DNA of 9,146 nt from an uncultured Mycoplasmatota bacterium (GCA_948472605.1 CAOKUH010000064.1:1-9146); one strand, 5' to 3'; counted from the first letter of the stretch, positions 1 through 5,781 are shown. Numbers and translations: made by a program. Notes: generated by a model from the sequence alone, not told the origin.

Positions 1-121
1 GTAAAACATTTTCTAATAATTTAATAAGAAGATCTTTATTAGATTCTTTTAGAAAGATTTCTTTAAAAGTTTTATCAAATTTAGCAGTATAGAATTTAGT
101 ATCATTGTTGTTTTCATTCAT
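1..121 (-). CDS. Rpn/PD-(D/E)XK nuclease family transposase-like protein, N-terminal fragment
   Basis: Partial gene reading leftward off the window; only the first 40 codons are present. The start ATG is at 121-119 with a good Shine-Dalgarno (AGAGAGG, 136-130) eight bases upstream. The fragment has a short polar N-terminus, then a segment containing KFDKTFKEIF, followed by KESNKDLLIKLLENVL. This resembles the opening of Rpn-type (recombination-promoting nuclease) / PD-(D/E)XK transposase-like proteins, which usually begin with an 'F-D-xx-FK-xx-F' motif followed by 'NKDxLIxLLNxxL'. Known members are DNA endonucleases found in mobile or repeated copies. The catalytic residues lie outside the window, so activity cannot be judged. 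The gene is divergent from the metallopeptidase pseudogene to its right. The family call rests on 40 residues and is moderate. Confidence 0.6.
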   Translation of the reverse strand, partial: MNENNNDTKFYTAKFDKTFKEIFLKESNKDLLIKLLENVL

Positions 122-129
122 AATGTAAA

Positions 130-136
130 CCTCTCT
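130..136 (-). promoter_or_regulatory. Shine-Dalgarno site of the Rpn-like gene
   Basis: AGAGAGG on the minus strand, eight bases before the ATG at 121. It fixes the start of the partial gene and suggests that the fragment is a translated gene rather than a chance ORF. Confidence 0.6.
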
Positions 137-186
137 TTCTACTAATATATATACACCCTAAATTTGATATTTCCTTTTTTATTATA

Positions 187-809
187 GAATATTATAATAT
201 TATTAATCAGGGATTAAATAGCCAAGATATTATTATATCTGATGAATTTAATTCTTTTGTTAATACTAGCAATTGCAAATCTTATATAAAGTTAACGGGA
301 AATGATTGTGATGTTATTATACTAGTTCATGAATTTGCGCATTATATTGATCGTGTGTTAAATCCTCATATAGTACCTGATAAATATTGGTTTTTGGGAG
401 AAACATTTGCTTTTTATATTGAAAGAGAACTAGAAAAAAGTTAGGTCAAAAGTATGAATATCTATTTGAGATTAGAAAAAATAATCGTTTGTATACAGAA
501 AAAAATTTGTTGCAAATTATAAAATTAGCATTATATTATGAAAATGAATATTTAAAAACTGGAAAATTAGAATTAAAAGAAGAAGATTCTAAAAATATAA
601 AAAGAATTATGAATATAGGACATGATAATTTAGTAAATTTTTGTTTGTCTTATCCTATTGCAAATATTACTTCATTATACTTAATAAATTTTTGCTCAAA
701 TATAACTAGAGAAGAATTTTGTAAATTATGTTTATCATATGATATAAAAAAGTTTTTTAAAGATAATCGTCATTTAATCGGATTAGACAATAAAATAAAA
801 ATAAAATAA
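187..809 (+). pseudogene. HExxH zinc metallopeptidase remnant: N-terminus missing, one frameshift
   Basis: Two overlapping frames together read as the C-terminal part of one protein. The first frame (about 187-444) has no usable start codon. It contains a zinc-binding HExxH site in LVHEFAHYID (about 322-351) and, about 25 residues later, GETFAFYIERELEK with a Glu in the place expected of a third, gluzincin-type zinc ligand. It stops at TAG 442-444. Adding one A to the run at 434-439 joins it smoothly to the next frame: ELEK continues as KLGQKYEYLFEIRKNN and on to the TAA at 807-809. The second part is helical and includes LSYPIANITSLYL. The layout recalls M3-type peptidases or other gluzincins, but I cannot fix the family. 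The N-terminal half is absent; the recognisable sequence begins close to the divergent Rpn-like gene. I infer a decayed gene. A single-base assembly error could explain the frameshift but not the missing N-terminus. Confidence 0.7.
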
Positions 810-1006
810 TATAAAAGTTGCACTTTATAAATTGATGTATTTGATATAATGAGCCTTTTAATAAGAAAATCATTTCTAAAAGAATACTAAAATTATTCAT
901 ATAATTTCTATTTTAAAAGTAGTAAATTAGTAGTAAAATAAGCTTGAAAGTTATAATATGCATTATAAAATAAAGTCATTTTTGACAAAACTATCTTTTT
1001 GAACAT
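810..1006. other. AT-rich intergenic stretch with no gene seen
   Basis: About 200 bases lie between the pseudogene stop and the terminator hairpin at 1007-1053. I see no ORF with a ribosome binding site, no strong hairpin and no convincing promoter. It is probably decayed flank of the metallopeptidase pseudogene. Confidence 0.5.
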
Positions 1007-1053
1007 AAAAAAAGCAAATTTATTTTGATATATTTTAAAATTTGCTTTTTTTT
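1007..1053 (-). terminator. Rho-independent terminator, its stem overlapping the end of the 235-aa gene
   Basis: Perfect 15-base inverted repeat (1007-1021 with 1038-1052) around a GC core flanked by AAA/TTT, loop 1022-1037, with poly-A on one side and poly-T on the other, so it could work in both directions. For the leftward cassette, the upstream arm is made of the last sense codons of the 235-residue gene (its KKSKF end), and the TAA at 1037-1035 lies at the loop edge. Confidence 0.8.
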
Positions 1054-1742
1054 ACATCTGCAAGTGACAAAGTTCTTTTTAAAGGATTATAAACTAAAAA
1101 TCCTTTTTCAATTAATTCATTACATTCAATATCATCTAGTTTTTCTCTAACCTCAAAATCAAAACTATTTACTAAACAAACTCTTTCTTTTTCATCAATT
1201 AAATCAATATACTCTACAGCTTCTTTCAAATATCCTTTTTCTAATAAATACATTGCTGTAATTTCATGAGATAGTAATACAACATTGTCACTATAATAAT
1301 TTAAACCATTTTTACCTAAATAATTTAAAAATATATAAGCTTGTTTATTATTCACATCATTACTTGGTAAAAAACTATAACTACCAAGTCCATTTTCTAC
1401 AAAATTATCAATAAATTCTTTTTTTTGAAAATCAGGAAAAGTATCATTTTCATCATAAGAATATAATTCATAAAATGTACTATCCGATTTTACTCTTTCT
1501 CCATAGAATGCCTTTTCATTTCTAATTAAAAATTTTTCATATTCATAAATTTTCTTTTCATATCTACACTTTTGGATTGGCCATTCCATATTAAGTGTAT
1601 CATAACCTTTTCTAAAAACTAAACGATTAAATGTAATATTTCTTGCTTGTTTTAAACGAAATAATCTAGCTTGCTCTAAATTTAACTTCATTTTGTAAAA
1701 TGTATATTTATCATAACTTGAATCTGCAAATAAAACCACCAT
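1035..1742 (-). CDS. Unrecognised 235-aa protein, second gene of the BECR nuclease cassette
   Basis: I do not recognise this protein. I place the start at the ATG at 1742-1740, which has AAGAGAG eight bases upstream; a GTG nine bases earlier would overlap that Shine-Dalgarno. The protein begins MVVLFADSSYDKY and has no signal peptide or membrane segment. Residues about 15-40 are a basic helix (KMKLNLEQARLFRLKQAR), followed by a charged, aromatic-rich middle. Residues about 155-205 look helical (SHEITAMYLLEKGYLKEAVEYIDLIDEKER, given here as two adjoining pieces: SHEITAMYLLEKG and YLKEAVEYIDLIDEKER), perhaps a single helical hairpin. The C-terminus is basic (KKSKF). It starts 21 bases after the stop of the BECR-like nuclease gene, without an intervening terminator, and ends inside the shared terminator, so the two are almost certainly one operon. 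By position it could be an immunity or antitoxin partner, but that is inference only. Confidence 0.75.
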   Translation of the reverse strand: MVVLFADSSYDKYTFYKMKLNLEQARLFRLKQARNITFNRLVFRKGYDTLNMEWPIQKCRYEKKIYEYEKFLIRNEKAFYGERVKSDSTFYELYSYDENDTFPDFQKKEFIDNFVENGLGSYSFLPSNDVNNKQAYIFLNYLGKNGLNYYSDNVVLLSHEITAMYLLEKGYLKEAVEYIDLIDEKERVCLVNSFDFEVREKLDDIECNELIEKGFLVYNPLKRTLSLADVKKSKF

Positions 1743-1750
1743 AATAATCA

Positions 1751-1757
1751 CTCTCTT
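1751..1757 (-). promoter_or_regulatory. Shine-Dalgarno deciding the ATG start of the 235-aa gene
   Basis: AAGAGAG on the minus strand, eight bases before the ATG at 1742. The alternative GTG at 1751-1749 abuts this site and is too close to use it. Confidence 0.55.
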
Positions 1758-1763
1758 ATTTCT

Positions 1764-2147
1764 TTATAAAAATATTAATTTTTCATTTTGATAATTAATT
1801 AACTTATCTATATTTTTTTTACTAACGGGATATATTGTTGATACATAAGCATAACTATCAAGAATATTTACAACTACACAAACATATTGGAACATTTTTT
1901 TATAAAAGTAAATAGAATTTTTAATTGCATCATAATAAACAAAATATGGACTATTTATTACCTTCGGTACATTTTTTAATATGTTTGTATAATTTTCAAT
2001 ATTTCTAAATTCTTTAAGATGTTTTTGGGTATGATAAACTAAATCTAATGGTTGAATTATTTTAAAATCCTTGTATTTAATTCGATATTTTTTACAAAAT
2101 GATTTAGTTATTTTTCCAACTATAACTTCATTATCTTTTTTTCCCAT
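1764..2147 (-). CDS. Small BECR-fold (PBECR-like) nuclease domain protein, 127 aa
   Basis: Stand-alone small protein whose layout matches the phage-associated Barnase/EndoU/Colicin E5-D/RelE-like (PBECR) nuclease domains. It has an N-terminal 'VGKITKSFCKKY' block (about 9-21), then DLVYHTQKHL with His39 and His43 at the place of the family's 'H-xx-(R/K)-H' motif, then NVPKVINSPYFVYYD (about 59-73) and SIYFYKKM. A C-terminal strand YVSTIYPVS (101-109) corresponds to the family's 'YVATLYP'-type strand. Known relatives are predicted or proven RNA-cleaving toxins, often at the ends of phage or polymorphic toxins; here the domain stands alone. The ATG at 2147 is chosen because the family match begins just after it. 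An in-frame ATG at 2243 would add 32 residues encoded by the structured leader. No signal peptide is present. It is followed by the 235-aa gene in an operon. Family call from pattern memory; activity untested. Confidence 0.6.
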   Translation of the reverse strand: MGKKDNEVIVGKITKSFCKKYRIKYKDFKIIQPLDLVYHTQKHLKEFRNIENYTNILKNVPKVINSPYFVYYDAIKNSIYFYKKMFQYVCVVVNILDSYAYVSTIYPVSKKNIDKLINYQNEKLIFL

Positions 2148-2155
2148 GGCTACAC

Positions 2156-2169
2156 TTCTTTCGAAAGAA
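2156..2169 (-). promoter_or_regulatory. 14-bp perfect palindrome at the ribosome binding site of the nuclease gene
   Basis: TTCTTTCGAAAGAA is fully self-complementary and lies eight bases before the ATG at 2147. In RNA it can form a small hairpin with a UCGA loop that includes part of the weak Shine-Dalgarno (AAGAAG); in DNA it could be an operator. Either would allow control of the nuclease. The palindrome is seen; the role is inferred. Confidence 0.5.
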
Positions 2170-2170
2170 T

Positions 2171-2202
2171 AAAGCCTATACCAACCAAGAAATATAGGCT
2201 TT
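2171..2202 (-). promoter_or_regulatory. 10-bp perfect hairpin in the nuclease leader
   Basis: AAAGCCTATA (2171-2180) is an exact inverted repeat of TATAGGCTTT (2193-2202), with a 12-base loop. It sits just upstream of the palindrome at 2156-2169. No poly-T tract follows on the minus strand, so it is not a standard terminator. It is probably a structural element of the leader RNA. Confidence 0.55.
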
Positions 2203-2356
2203 ACGTTTTGTAATTTGATAGGTCTCCCAGTCCCTACATGCATACTTTCAGCAATAATTGCCTACTCCAACTTGTTAAACAAGCGTGGTGTAAGAAGAAA
2301 ATTTACACCCTCAAGTTACTTTATAAACAAATAACATATATTTTTGATGTCATTGC

Positions 2357-2383
2357 TTAATCAAGAAAAAATTTCTTGATTAA
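2357..2383. repeat. 12-bp perfect inverted repeat with a 3-base loop
   Basis: TTAATCAAGAAA (2357-2368) pairs perfectly with TTTCTTGATTAA (2372-2383). No T-run follows on either strand, unlike the neighbouring hairpin at 2397-2425. It lies between the BspA remnant and the structured leader and may be a transcript end, an RNA-processing site or a protein-binding site. Confidence 0.55.
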
Positions 2384-2396
2384 TGCCTAATCTAAC

Positions 2397-2425
2397 AAAA
2401 AAAATTGCTTTAAGCAACTTTTTTA
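2397..2425 (-). terminator. Terminator of the BspA-like remnant, possibly bidirectional
   Basis: A stem built on TTGCT/AGCAA is extended by A-runs facing T-runs with one A-C mismatch, and poly-T follows on the minus strand. It lies about 35 bases after the stop of the BspA-like remnant, as expected of its former terminator, and separates it from the nuclease leader. Confidence 0.65.
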
Positions 2426-2458
2426 TAAAATTATTTACATTAAATTTACATAATGCAA

Positions 2459-2671
2459 TTAATTATTTTTAACTATAACGTTCTCTGTTGTCCATAATTT
2501 ATTATGACCATTAGCAGCAGTTAATATCCAATTTTGAGTCATTATATCTTTAACATAAATATGGACGTTTGAAGACATATTAGAAAACATAATTGACATA
2601 TCAGTTACATTATTTGGATCAAAATTACTTATATCTAAATTAATTAAGCTCCTATACCCTTTTATTTTCCA
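2459..2671 (-). pseudogene. 3' remnant of a BspA/DUF285 leucine-rich-repeat surface protein gene
   Basis: The leftward frame ending at TAA 2461-2459 encodes about 63 recognisable residues. One BspA-type repeat (SLINLDISNFDPNNVTDMS) is followed by a C-terminal tail with NVHIYVKD, NWILTAANG and LWTTENVIVKNN. This matches the tail of the intact upstream gene (NVLIYVKN, EWILSLPVG, SWTADNFIVES). There is no start codon or ribosome binding site, and an in-frame TAG lies just upstream at 2674-2672, so only the 3' end of a paralogue remains. Its former terminator (2397-2425) is still present. Likely origin: recombination or deletion between tandem BspA-like genes, which share repeats. Confidence 0.8.
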
Positions 2672-2699
2672 CTAAATCACCTATTTTAAGGTTATCAAG

Positions 2700-2728
2700 A
2701 AAAAAAGCCCCAAGAATATTGGCACTTT
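2700..2728 (-). terminator. Rho-independent terminator of the BspA-like gene
   Basis: On the minus strand AAAGTGCCAA pairs with TTGGGGCTTT over ten positions with one G-G mismatch and one wobble, loop TATTC, followed by six T. It lies 27 bases after the TGA at 2757-2755, supporting TGA as a real stop in this organism. Confidence 0.75.
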
Positions 2729-2754
2729 AATTTCTTCTTAAGCAAAAAATTTAA

Positions 2755-4431
2755 TCAACTTTCAACAATAAAATTATCTGCTGTCCATGATGCTGGACGA
2801 TAAGTTCCAACAGGTAAACTTAATATCCATTCTTTAATACTATCATTTTTTACATATATCAAAACATTTCCTGATAAACTTCTAAATATTTCATAAAAAT
2901 ATTGTAAACTTTGTTTATTAAAATTTCCTAACTTTAATGTTTGTAAACTAGCACAATTGAAAAACGTATTATCCATATTTGCAACTTTACTTATATCAAA
3001 ACTGCTAATATCTAAGTTAAGGAGACTACTACAATTAAAGAACATCCTATCCATAATAGTAACATTACTTGTATCAAAACTACTAACATTTAAACTTGTT
3101 AGGCTACTACAATTATAAAACATACGATACATATTAGTTACATTAGAAGTATTAAACCCACTTAAATCCAAATTGACTAAACTATTACATTCATAAAACA
3201 TATTATTCATATTTGTAACTAAGGAAGTATCTAAATTTTCAATTCCTTTTATACTTTTTAAGGCTTTACATTCATAAAATAGCATATGAGTCATTGTTAA
3301 CTTCGCTGCACTAAAACTACTTAAATCTAAAAATTCTAAATTTAAACAAGAGTTGAACATTCCAGCAATTTTAGTTAATTTGCTTGTATTAAAATTGCTT
3401 AAATCTAATTTTTGTAATTTTTTACAGCCATTAAACATACCTACCATACTTATAACATTTCCTGTATCAAAATTACTTAAATCTAAATTAGTTAAATTTT
3501 CACAATACATAAATAAATTATTCATATTAGTAGTATTACTAGTATCTAAGTTAACTAAACCTTCTATAGTATTAAGATTTTTAAAATTTGCAAATAAATA
3601 ACTACTATTAGAATTAGCTTTAATTCCTCCATTAGAACTTATATATAATGTATAAGTTTCTTCTCCTTCATTTTTTACTAAATAGCTCATGACACTTCCA
3701 TTTTGTTCTTCTGATACATCCCATGATAACTCTGTTTCTTTTGGTAATATTTTATCTTCAAATACTACTTTAGTTATTTGTTCTTTATAATCATAAAATT
3801 CTCCATTAGGATTTTCACTACTATCTACACTAGTTGCTTTGATAGTTCCTCTATTATCTAAAAAATAACTTGAGGTTACACTAATACGTCCTAAAAATCT
3901 CGTATTTGTACTTCCTGGATCATTTTGAGTTACTTCACTATCCATCCATATTCTTAAATTAAATTCTTTTGTTTCTCCAGGATTCATTATTCCACTAACT
4001 AACTTATAGGCTTCTATTGCTCCATCTATTGTTGGTTCTGTATCTAAACTACTATTTATACTTTTATCTAACTTAGTTGTCTTTTTTGATATATTTCCTT
4101 CACTTAAATTAACTTTTAGATACTTATCAGGCATCTTTGTTCCACTTGGTGTCATTGTTTCCAAATTAATTTGATATTTAGCACTTCCATTACATACATT
4201 AGTCATTATAAATGTATATGGAGTTTGCATCATTCCTAACTCATCTTCTATTGGATAAGCATTTCTTAAACTTATAGCATTTTTATCTGTAAATTCAATT
4301 TTAAAACAATCTGTTTCTAACTTATTTATTCCTTCTTGAGCTATATTTATATTCCATAACGCAAAACTGGTTCCTATTAACGAAATTCCTACTATAACTC
4401 CAATAATTAAATATATTTCTTTCTTTTTCAT
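2755..4431 (-). CDS. BspA-like leucine-rich-repeat (DUF285) surface protein with TasA/M73-like N-terminus
   Basis: Secreted or membrane-anchored surface protein of 558 residues. Residues 1-25 form a signal peptide or anchor (MKKKE, then a hydrophobic stretch to about 25, ending SFALWNI). The region about 26-190 (LETDCFKIEFTDKN, PYTFIMTNVCNGSAKYQINL, PGETKEFNLRIWMDSE) resembles the TasA/camelysin-like beta domain secreted through SipW-type signal peptidases. Residues about 210-290 are a linker domain. From about 293 to 506 run eight BspA/DUF285 repeats of about 26 residues, consensus LDLSxFDTSNVTNMxxMFxxC. The C-terminal tail (507-558) has no LPXTG motif, so the N-terminus is the likely anchor. 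BspA relatives bind host or matrix proteins. The ATG at 4431 has GAAGGTAG upstream; the stop is TGA. The repeats make the gene prone to recombination, as the adjacent remnant suggests. Ligand unknown. Confidence 0.85.
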   Translation of the reverse strand: MKKKEIYLIIGVIVGISLIGTSFALWNINIAQEGINKLETDCFKIEFTDKNAISLRNAYPIEDELGMMQTPYTFIMTNVCNGSAKYQINLETMTPSGTKMPDKYLKVNLSEGNISKKTTKLDKSINSSLDTEPTIDGAIEAYKLVSGIMNPGETKEFNLRIWMDSEVTQNDPGSTNTRFLGRISVTSSYFLDNRGTIKATSVDSSENPNGEFYDYKEQITKVVFEDKILPKETELSWDVSEEQNGSVMSYLVKNEGEETYTLYISSNGGIKANSNSSYLFANFKNLNTIEGLVNLDTSNTTNMNNLFMYCENLTNLDLSNFDTGNVISMVGMFNGCKKLQKLDLSNFNTSKLTKIAGMFNSCLNLEFLDLSSFSAAKLTMTHMLFYECKALKSIKGIENLDTSLVTNMNNMFYECNSLVNLDLSGFNTSNVTNMYRMFYNCSSLTSLNVSSFDTSNVTIMDRMFFNCSSLLNLDISSFDISKVANMDNTFFNCASLQTLKLGNFNKQSLQYFYEIFRSLSGNVLIYVKNDSIKEWILSLPVGTYRPASWTADNFIVES

Positions 4432-4510
4432 CGCACTACCTTCTATTCCTTTTAAAGACTTCTTACAAATAGTGTAATATTTAGCAATATTTCTTTTTAT
4501 ACTATTTTTA

Positions 4511-4549
4511 ACTATACATATAGTAACATGTCATAAATACATTTGGCAA
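4511..4549 (-). promoter_or_regulatory. Promoter of the BspA-like gene with an overlapping palindrome
   Basis: A -35 box TTGCCA (4549-4544), an 18-base spacer and an extended -10 box TGTTACTAT (-10 hexamer 4525-4520) give a leader of about 80 bases before the ATG at 4431. An inverted repeat ACTATAcaTATAGT (4511-4524) overlaps the -10, a possible repressor site. No terminator is visible between ftsW and this promoter, so read-through from ftsW is also possible. Confidence 0.55.
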
Positions 4550-4560
4550 TACTTAATATT

Positions 4561-5718
4561 TTATAATTTTGCCATCTCTCTTTGCATTTTCAATTTGTTA
4601 TTCTCATAAGCAACTCGCTCAACAACAAATAATAACATAATTAAATTAATTGCAAAGCTTCCTCCATAACTTAAAAATGGCATTGGAACCCCAGTTAAAG
4701 GAATAAGGGCTAAAACACCCATTAAATTAACAATTAAATGTAATAAAATTAAAGCAAAAGTTCCATAACATAAAATCATATTTCTAATATTACCACGAGC
4801 TTCCTTACCTATTTTCAAAATTCTATATAAAATAAATAAATAACCCAATAATACTAAAATACCTACAATAGCTCCTAATTCTTCAATTAATATTGGAAAA
4901 ATAAAATCCGTGTGTGCCTCAGGTAAATACAAATATTTTTGCGTGGAATTACCAAGTCCTACTCCAAATAAACCCCCATTGTGAATGGCAATAAAACCAT
5001 TACAAACTTGATATCCTGTATCCTCAGCATACCTAGAACAAGGATTTTGGAACTCTAAACGACTAAGTTGTCTGGAATTTAAAAAATCTTTTCCAGCATA
5101 TATAAGTACTGCTATTAATATAACAATACCTACACCAAATATTTTAATTAATCTTAATTGATTATTCTTATCAAAAGGAATACTAAAAAATATTAAAAAT
5201 GAAATAGCACCTATTATTAGGGCACCACCTAAATCTGGTTGCATAGTTATTAAAACAAAAATAACTCCTGAAACTACTAAAGGAATTAAATTATAATAAA
5301 TATTTTTATTTTTTTTCCTCATACTTTTTCCATAAAAAACAGCCATAAAAATTATAATAATTGATTTAGCAAATTCTGCTGGTTGTAAATTAAAAAAACC
5401 TAAATCATACCAACTTTGGGCATTATTAGTCATTATGCCGTGAAAAAATAATCCAATTAAAGCAGCTAAAATTCCTATAACTAATAATGGCGTAAATTTT
5501 TTATAATAAGAGGTATGTATTTGTAATATTATATAAATTCCTACAATAAACGAAACTAATACAAATATTAATTGACGTACAAAAAAATAATAAGAAGATA
5601 CTTTATACCTAAGCACCGCAGATACTGATGAAGCACTTAAAATAATAACTAAACCTAAAATTGAATATAAAATCATCATGATAAATAATGGTATATCTAT
5701 TTTAGCAAGTTTCTTCAT
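4561..5718 (-). CDS. ftsW: FtsW-type SEDS peptidoglycan glycosyltransferase
   Basis: Polytopic membrane protein (385 aa, normal family length) that polymerises lipid II into glycan strands together with a class B penicillin-binding protein, at the septum if FtsW. About ten hydrophobic segments span the sequence. Family motifs are LQPAEFAK (111-118), QPDLGGA (160-166), HNGGLFGVGLGNSTQK (246-261), YLPEAHTDFIF (264-274) with the catalytic-type Asp271, IEELGAIVG (278-286) and LTGVPMPFLSYGGS (341-354). 'GVGLGNS...YLPEAHTDFIF' favours FtsW over RodA, though SpoVE/RodA naming cannot be excluded. The loop before this motif carries two Cys (227 and 239) that might form a disulfide. ATG at 5718 has AGGGTG seven bases upstream. 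A leftward TATAAT at 5781-5776 is a possible -10. The BspA-like gene follows with no clear terminator between. Confidence 0.9.
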   Translation of the reverse strand: MKKLAKIDIPLFIMMILYSILGLVIILSASSVSAVLRYKVSSYYFFVRQLIFVLVSFIVGIYIILQIHTSYYKKFTPLLVIGILAALIGLFFHGIMTNNAQSWYDLGFFNLQPAEFAKSIIIIFMAVFYGKSMRKKNKNIYYNLIPLVVSGVIFVLITMQPDLGGALIIGAISFLIFFSIPFDKNNQLRLIKIFGVGIVILIAVLIYAGKDFLNSRQLSRLEFQNPCSRYAEDTGYQVCNGFIAIHNGGLFGVGLGNSTQKYLYLPEAHTDFIFPILIEELGAIVGILVLLGYLFILYRILKIGKEARGNIRNMILCYGTFALILLHLIVNLMGVLALIPLTGVPMPFLSYGGSFAINLIMLLFVVERVAYENNKLKMQREMAKL

Positions 5719-5725
5719 ATATTTT

Positions 5726-5731
5726 CACCCT
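5726..5731 (-). promoter_or_regulatory. Shine-Dalgarno of ftsW
   Basis: AGGGTG on the minus strand, seven bases before the ATG at 5718. It supports this start, which also gives the expected short N-terminus before the first membrane segment. Confidence 0.55.
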
Positions 5732-5775
5732 ACCATAATGATATCATAAATTAGAATATATTTTATAAAAAATTA

Positions 5776-5781
5776 ATTATA
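5776..5781 (-). promoter_or_regulatory. Possible -10 box for ftsW
   Basis: TATAAT on the minus strand about 58 bases before the ftsW start. No good -35 lies 16-18 bases upstream, so this is a weak call. Confidence 0.3.

Larger units (their letters stand above)
2148..2310 (-). ncRNA. Candidate structured leader RNA or small RNA upstream of the nuclease gene
   Basis: This 160-base stretch is markedly richer in G than the AT-rich surroundings on the minus strand; the segment at about 2221-2268 is close to half G+C. It holds a series of inverted repeats: GGTGTAA/TTACACC (2287-2293 with 2303-2309), CTTGTT/AACAAG (2271-2283), GCAAT/ATTGC (2251-2261), the 10-bp hairpin at 2171-2202 and the 14-bp palindrome at 2156-2169. 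In AT-rich genomes such islands often mark structured RNA. It does not match rRNA, tmRNA, RNase P RNA, SRP RNA or the common riboswitches that I know. It could be a cis-acting leader of the nuclease, an antisense RNA from the plus strand, or a fragment of a mobile element. Transcription direction is assumed from the gene. Confidence 0.4.

Noticed and set aside
433..446. Programmed -1 frameshift in the metallopeptidase
   Set aside because: The AAAAAAG run is out of phase with the canonical A_AAA_AAG slippery site in the first frame, and the gene also lacks an N-terminus, so decay is simpler.
908..1006. Leftward 32-codon open frame starting MFKKIVLSK
   Set aside because: Its start lies in the T tract of the terminator at 1007-1053 with no Shine-Dalgarno; composition looks like random AT-rich sequence.
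2148..2243. In-frame upstream ATG (2243) that would lengthen the nuclease by 32 residues
   Set aside because: No good ribosome binding site, a stop codon 18 bases upstream, and the family match begins after the ATG at 2147. The extra stretch is the hairpin-rich leader. Not fully excluded.
2203..2310. Leader island as rRNA, tmRNA, RNase P RNA or a common riboswitch
   Set aside because: I compared it from memory with the conserved segments of these RNAs and found no convincing match; left as an unassigned candidate.
2755..2757. Reading TGA as Trp (code 4), as in Mollicutes
   Set aside because: The BspA gene ends at this TGA just before a clear terminator, the homologous remnant ends at the same place, and Trp codons seen elsewhere are TGG.
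3353..3601. 82-residue open frame on the plus strand
   Set aside because: It is antisense to the BspA repeats; its repetitive look merely mirrors the 78-base repeats, and it has no ribosome binding site.
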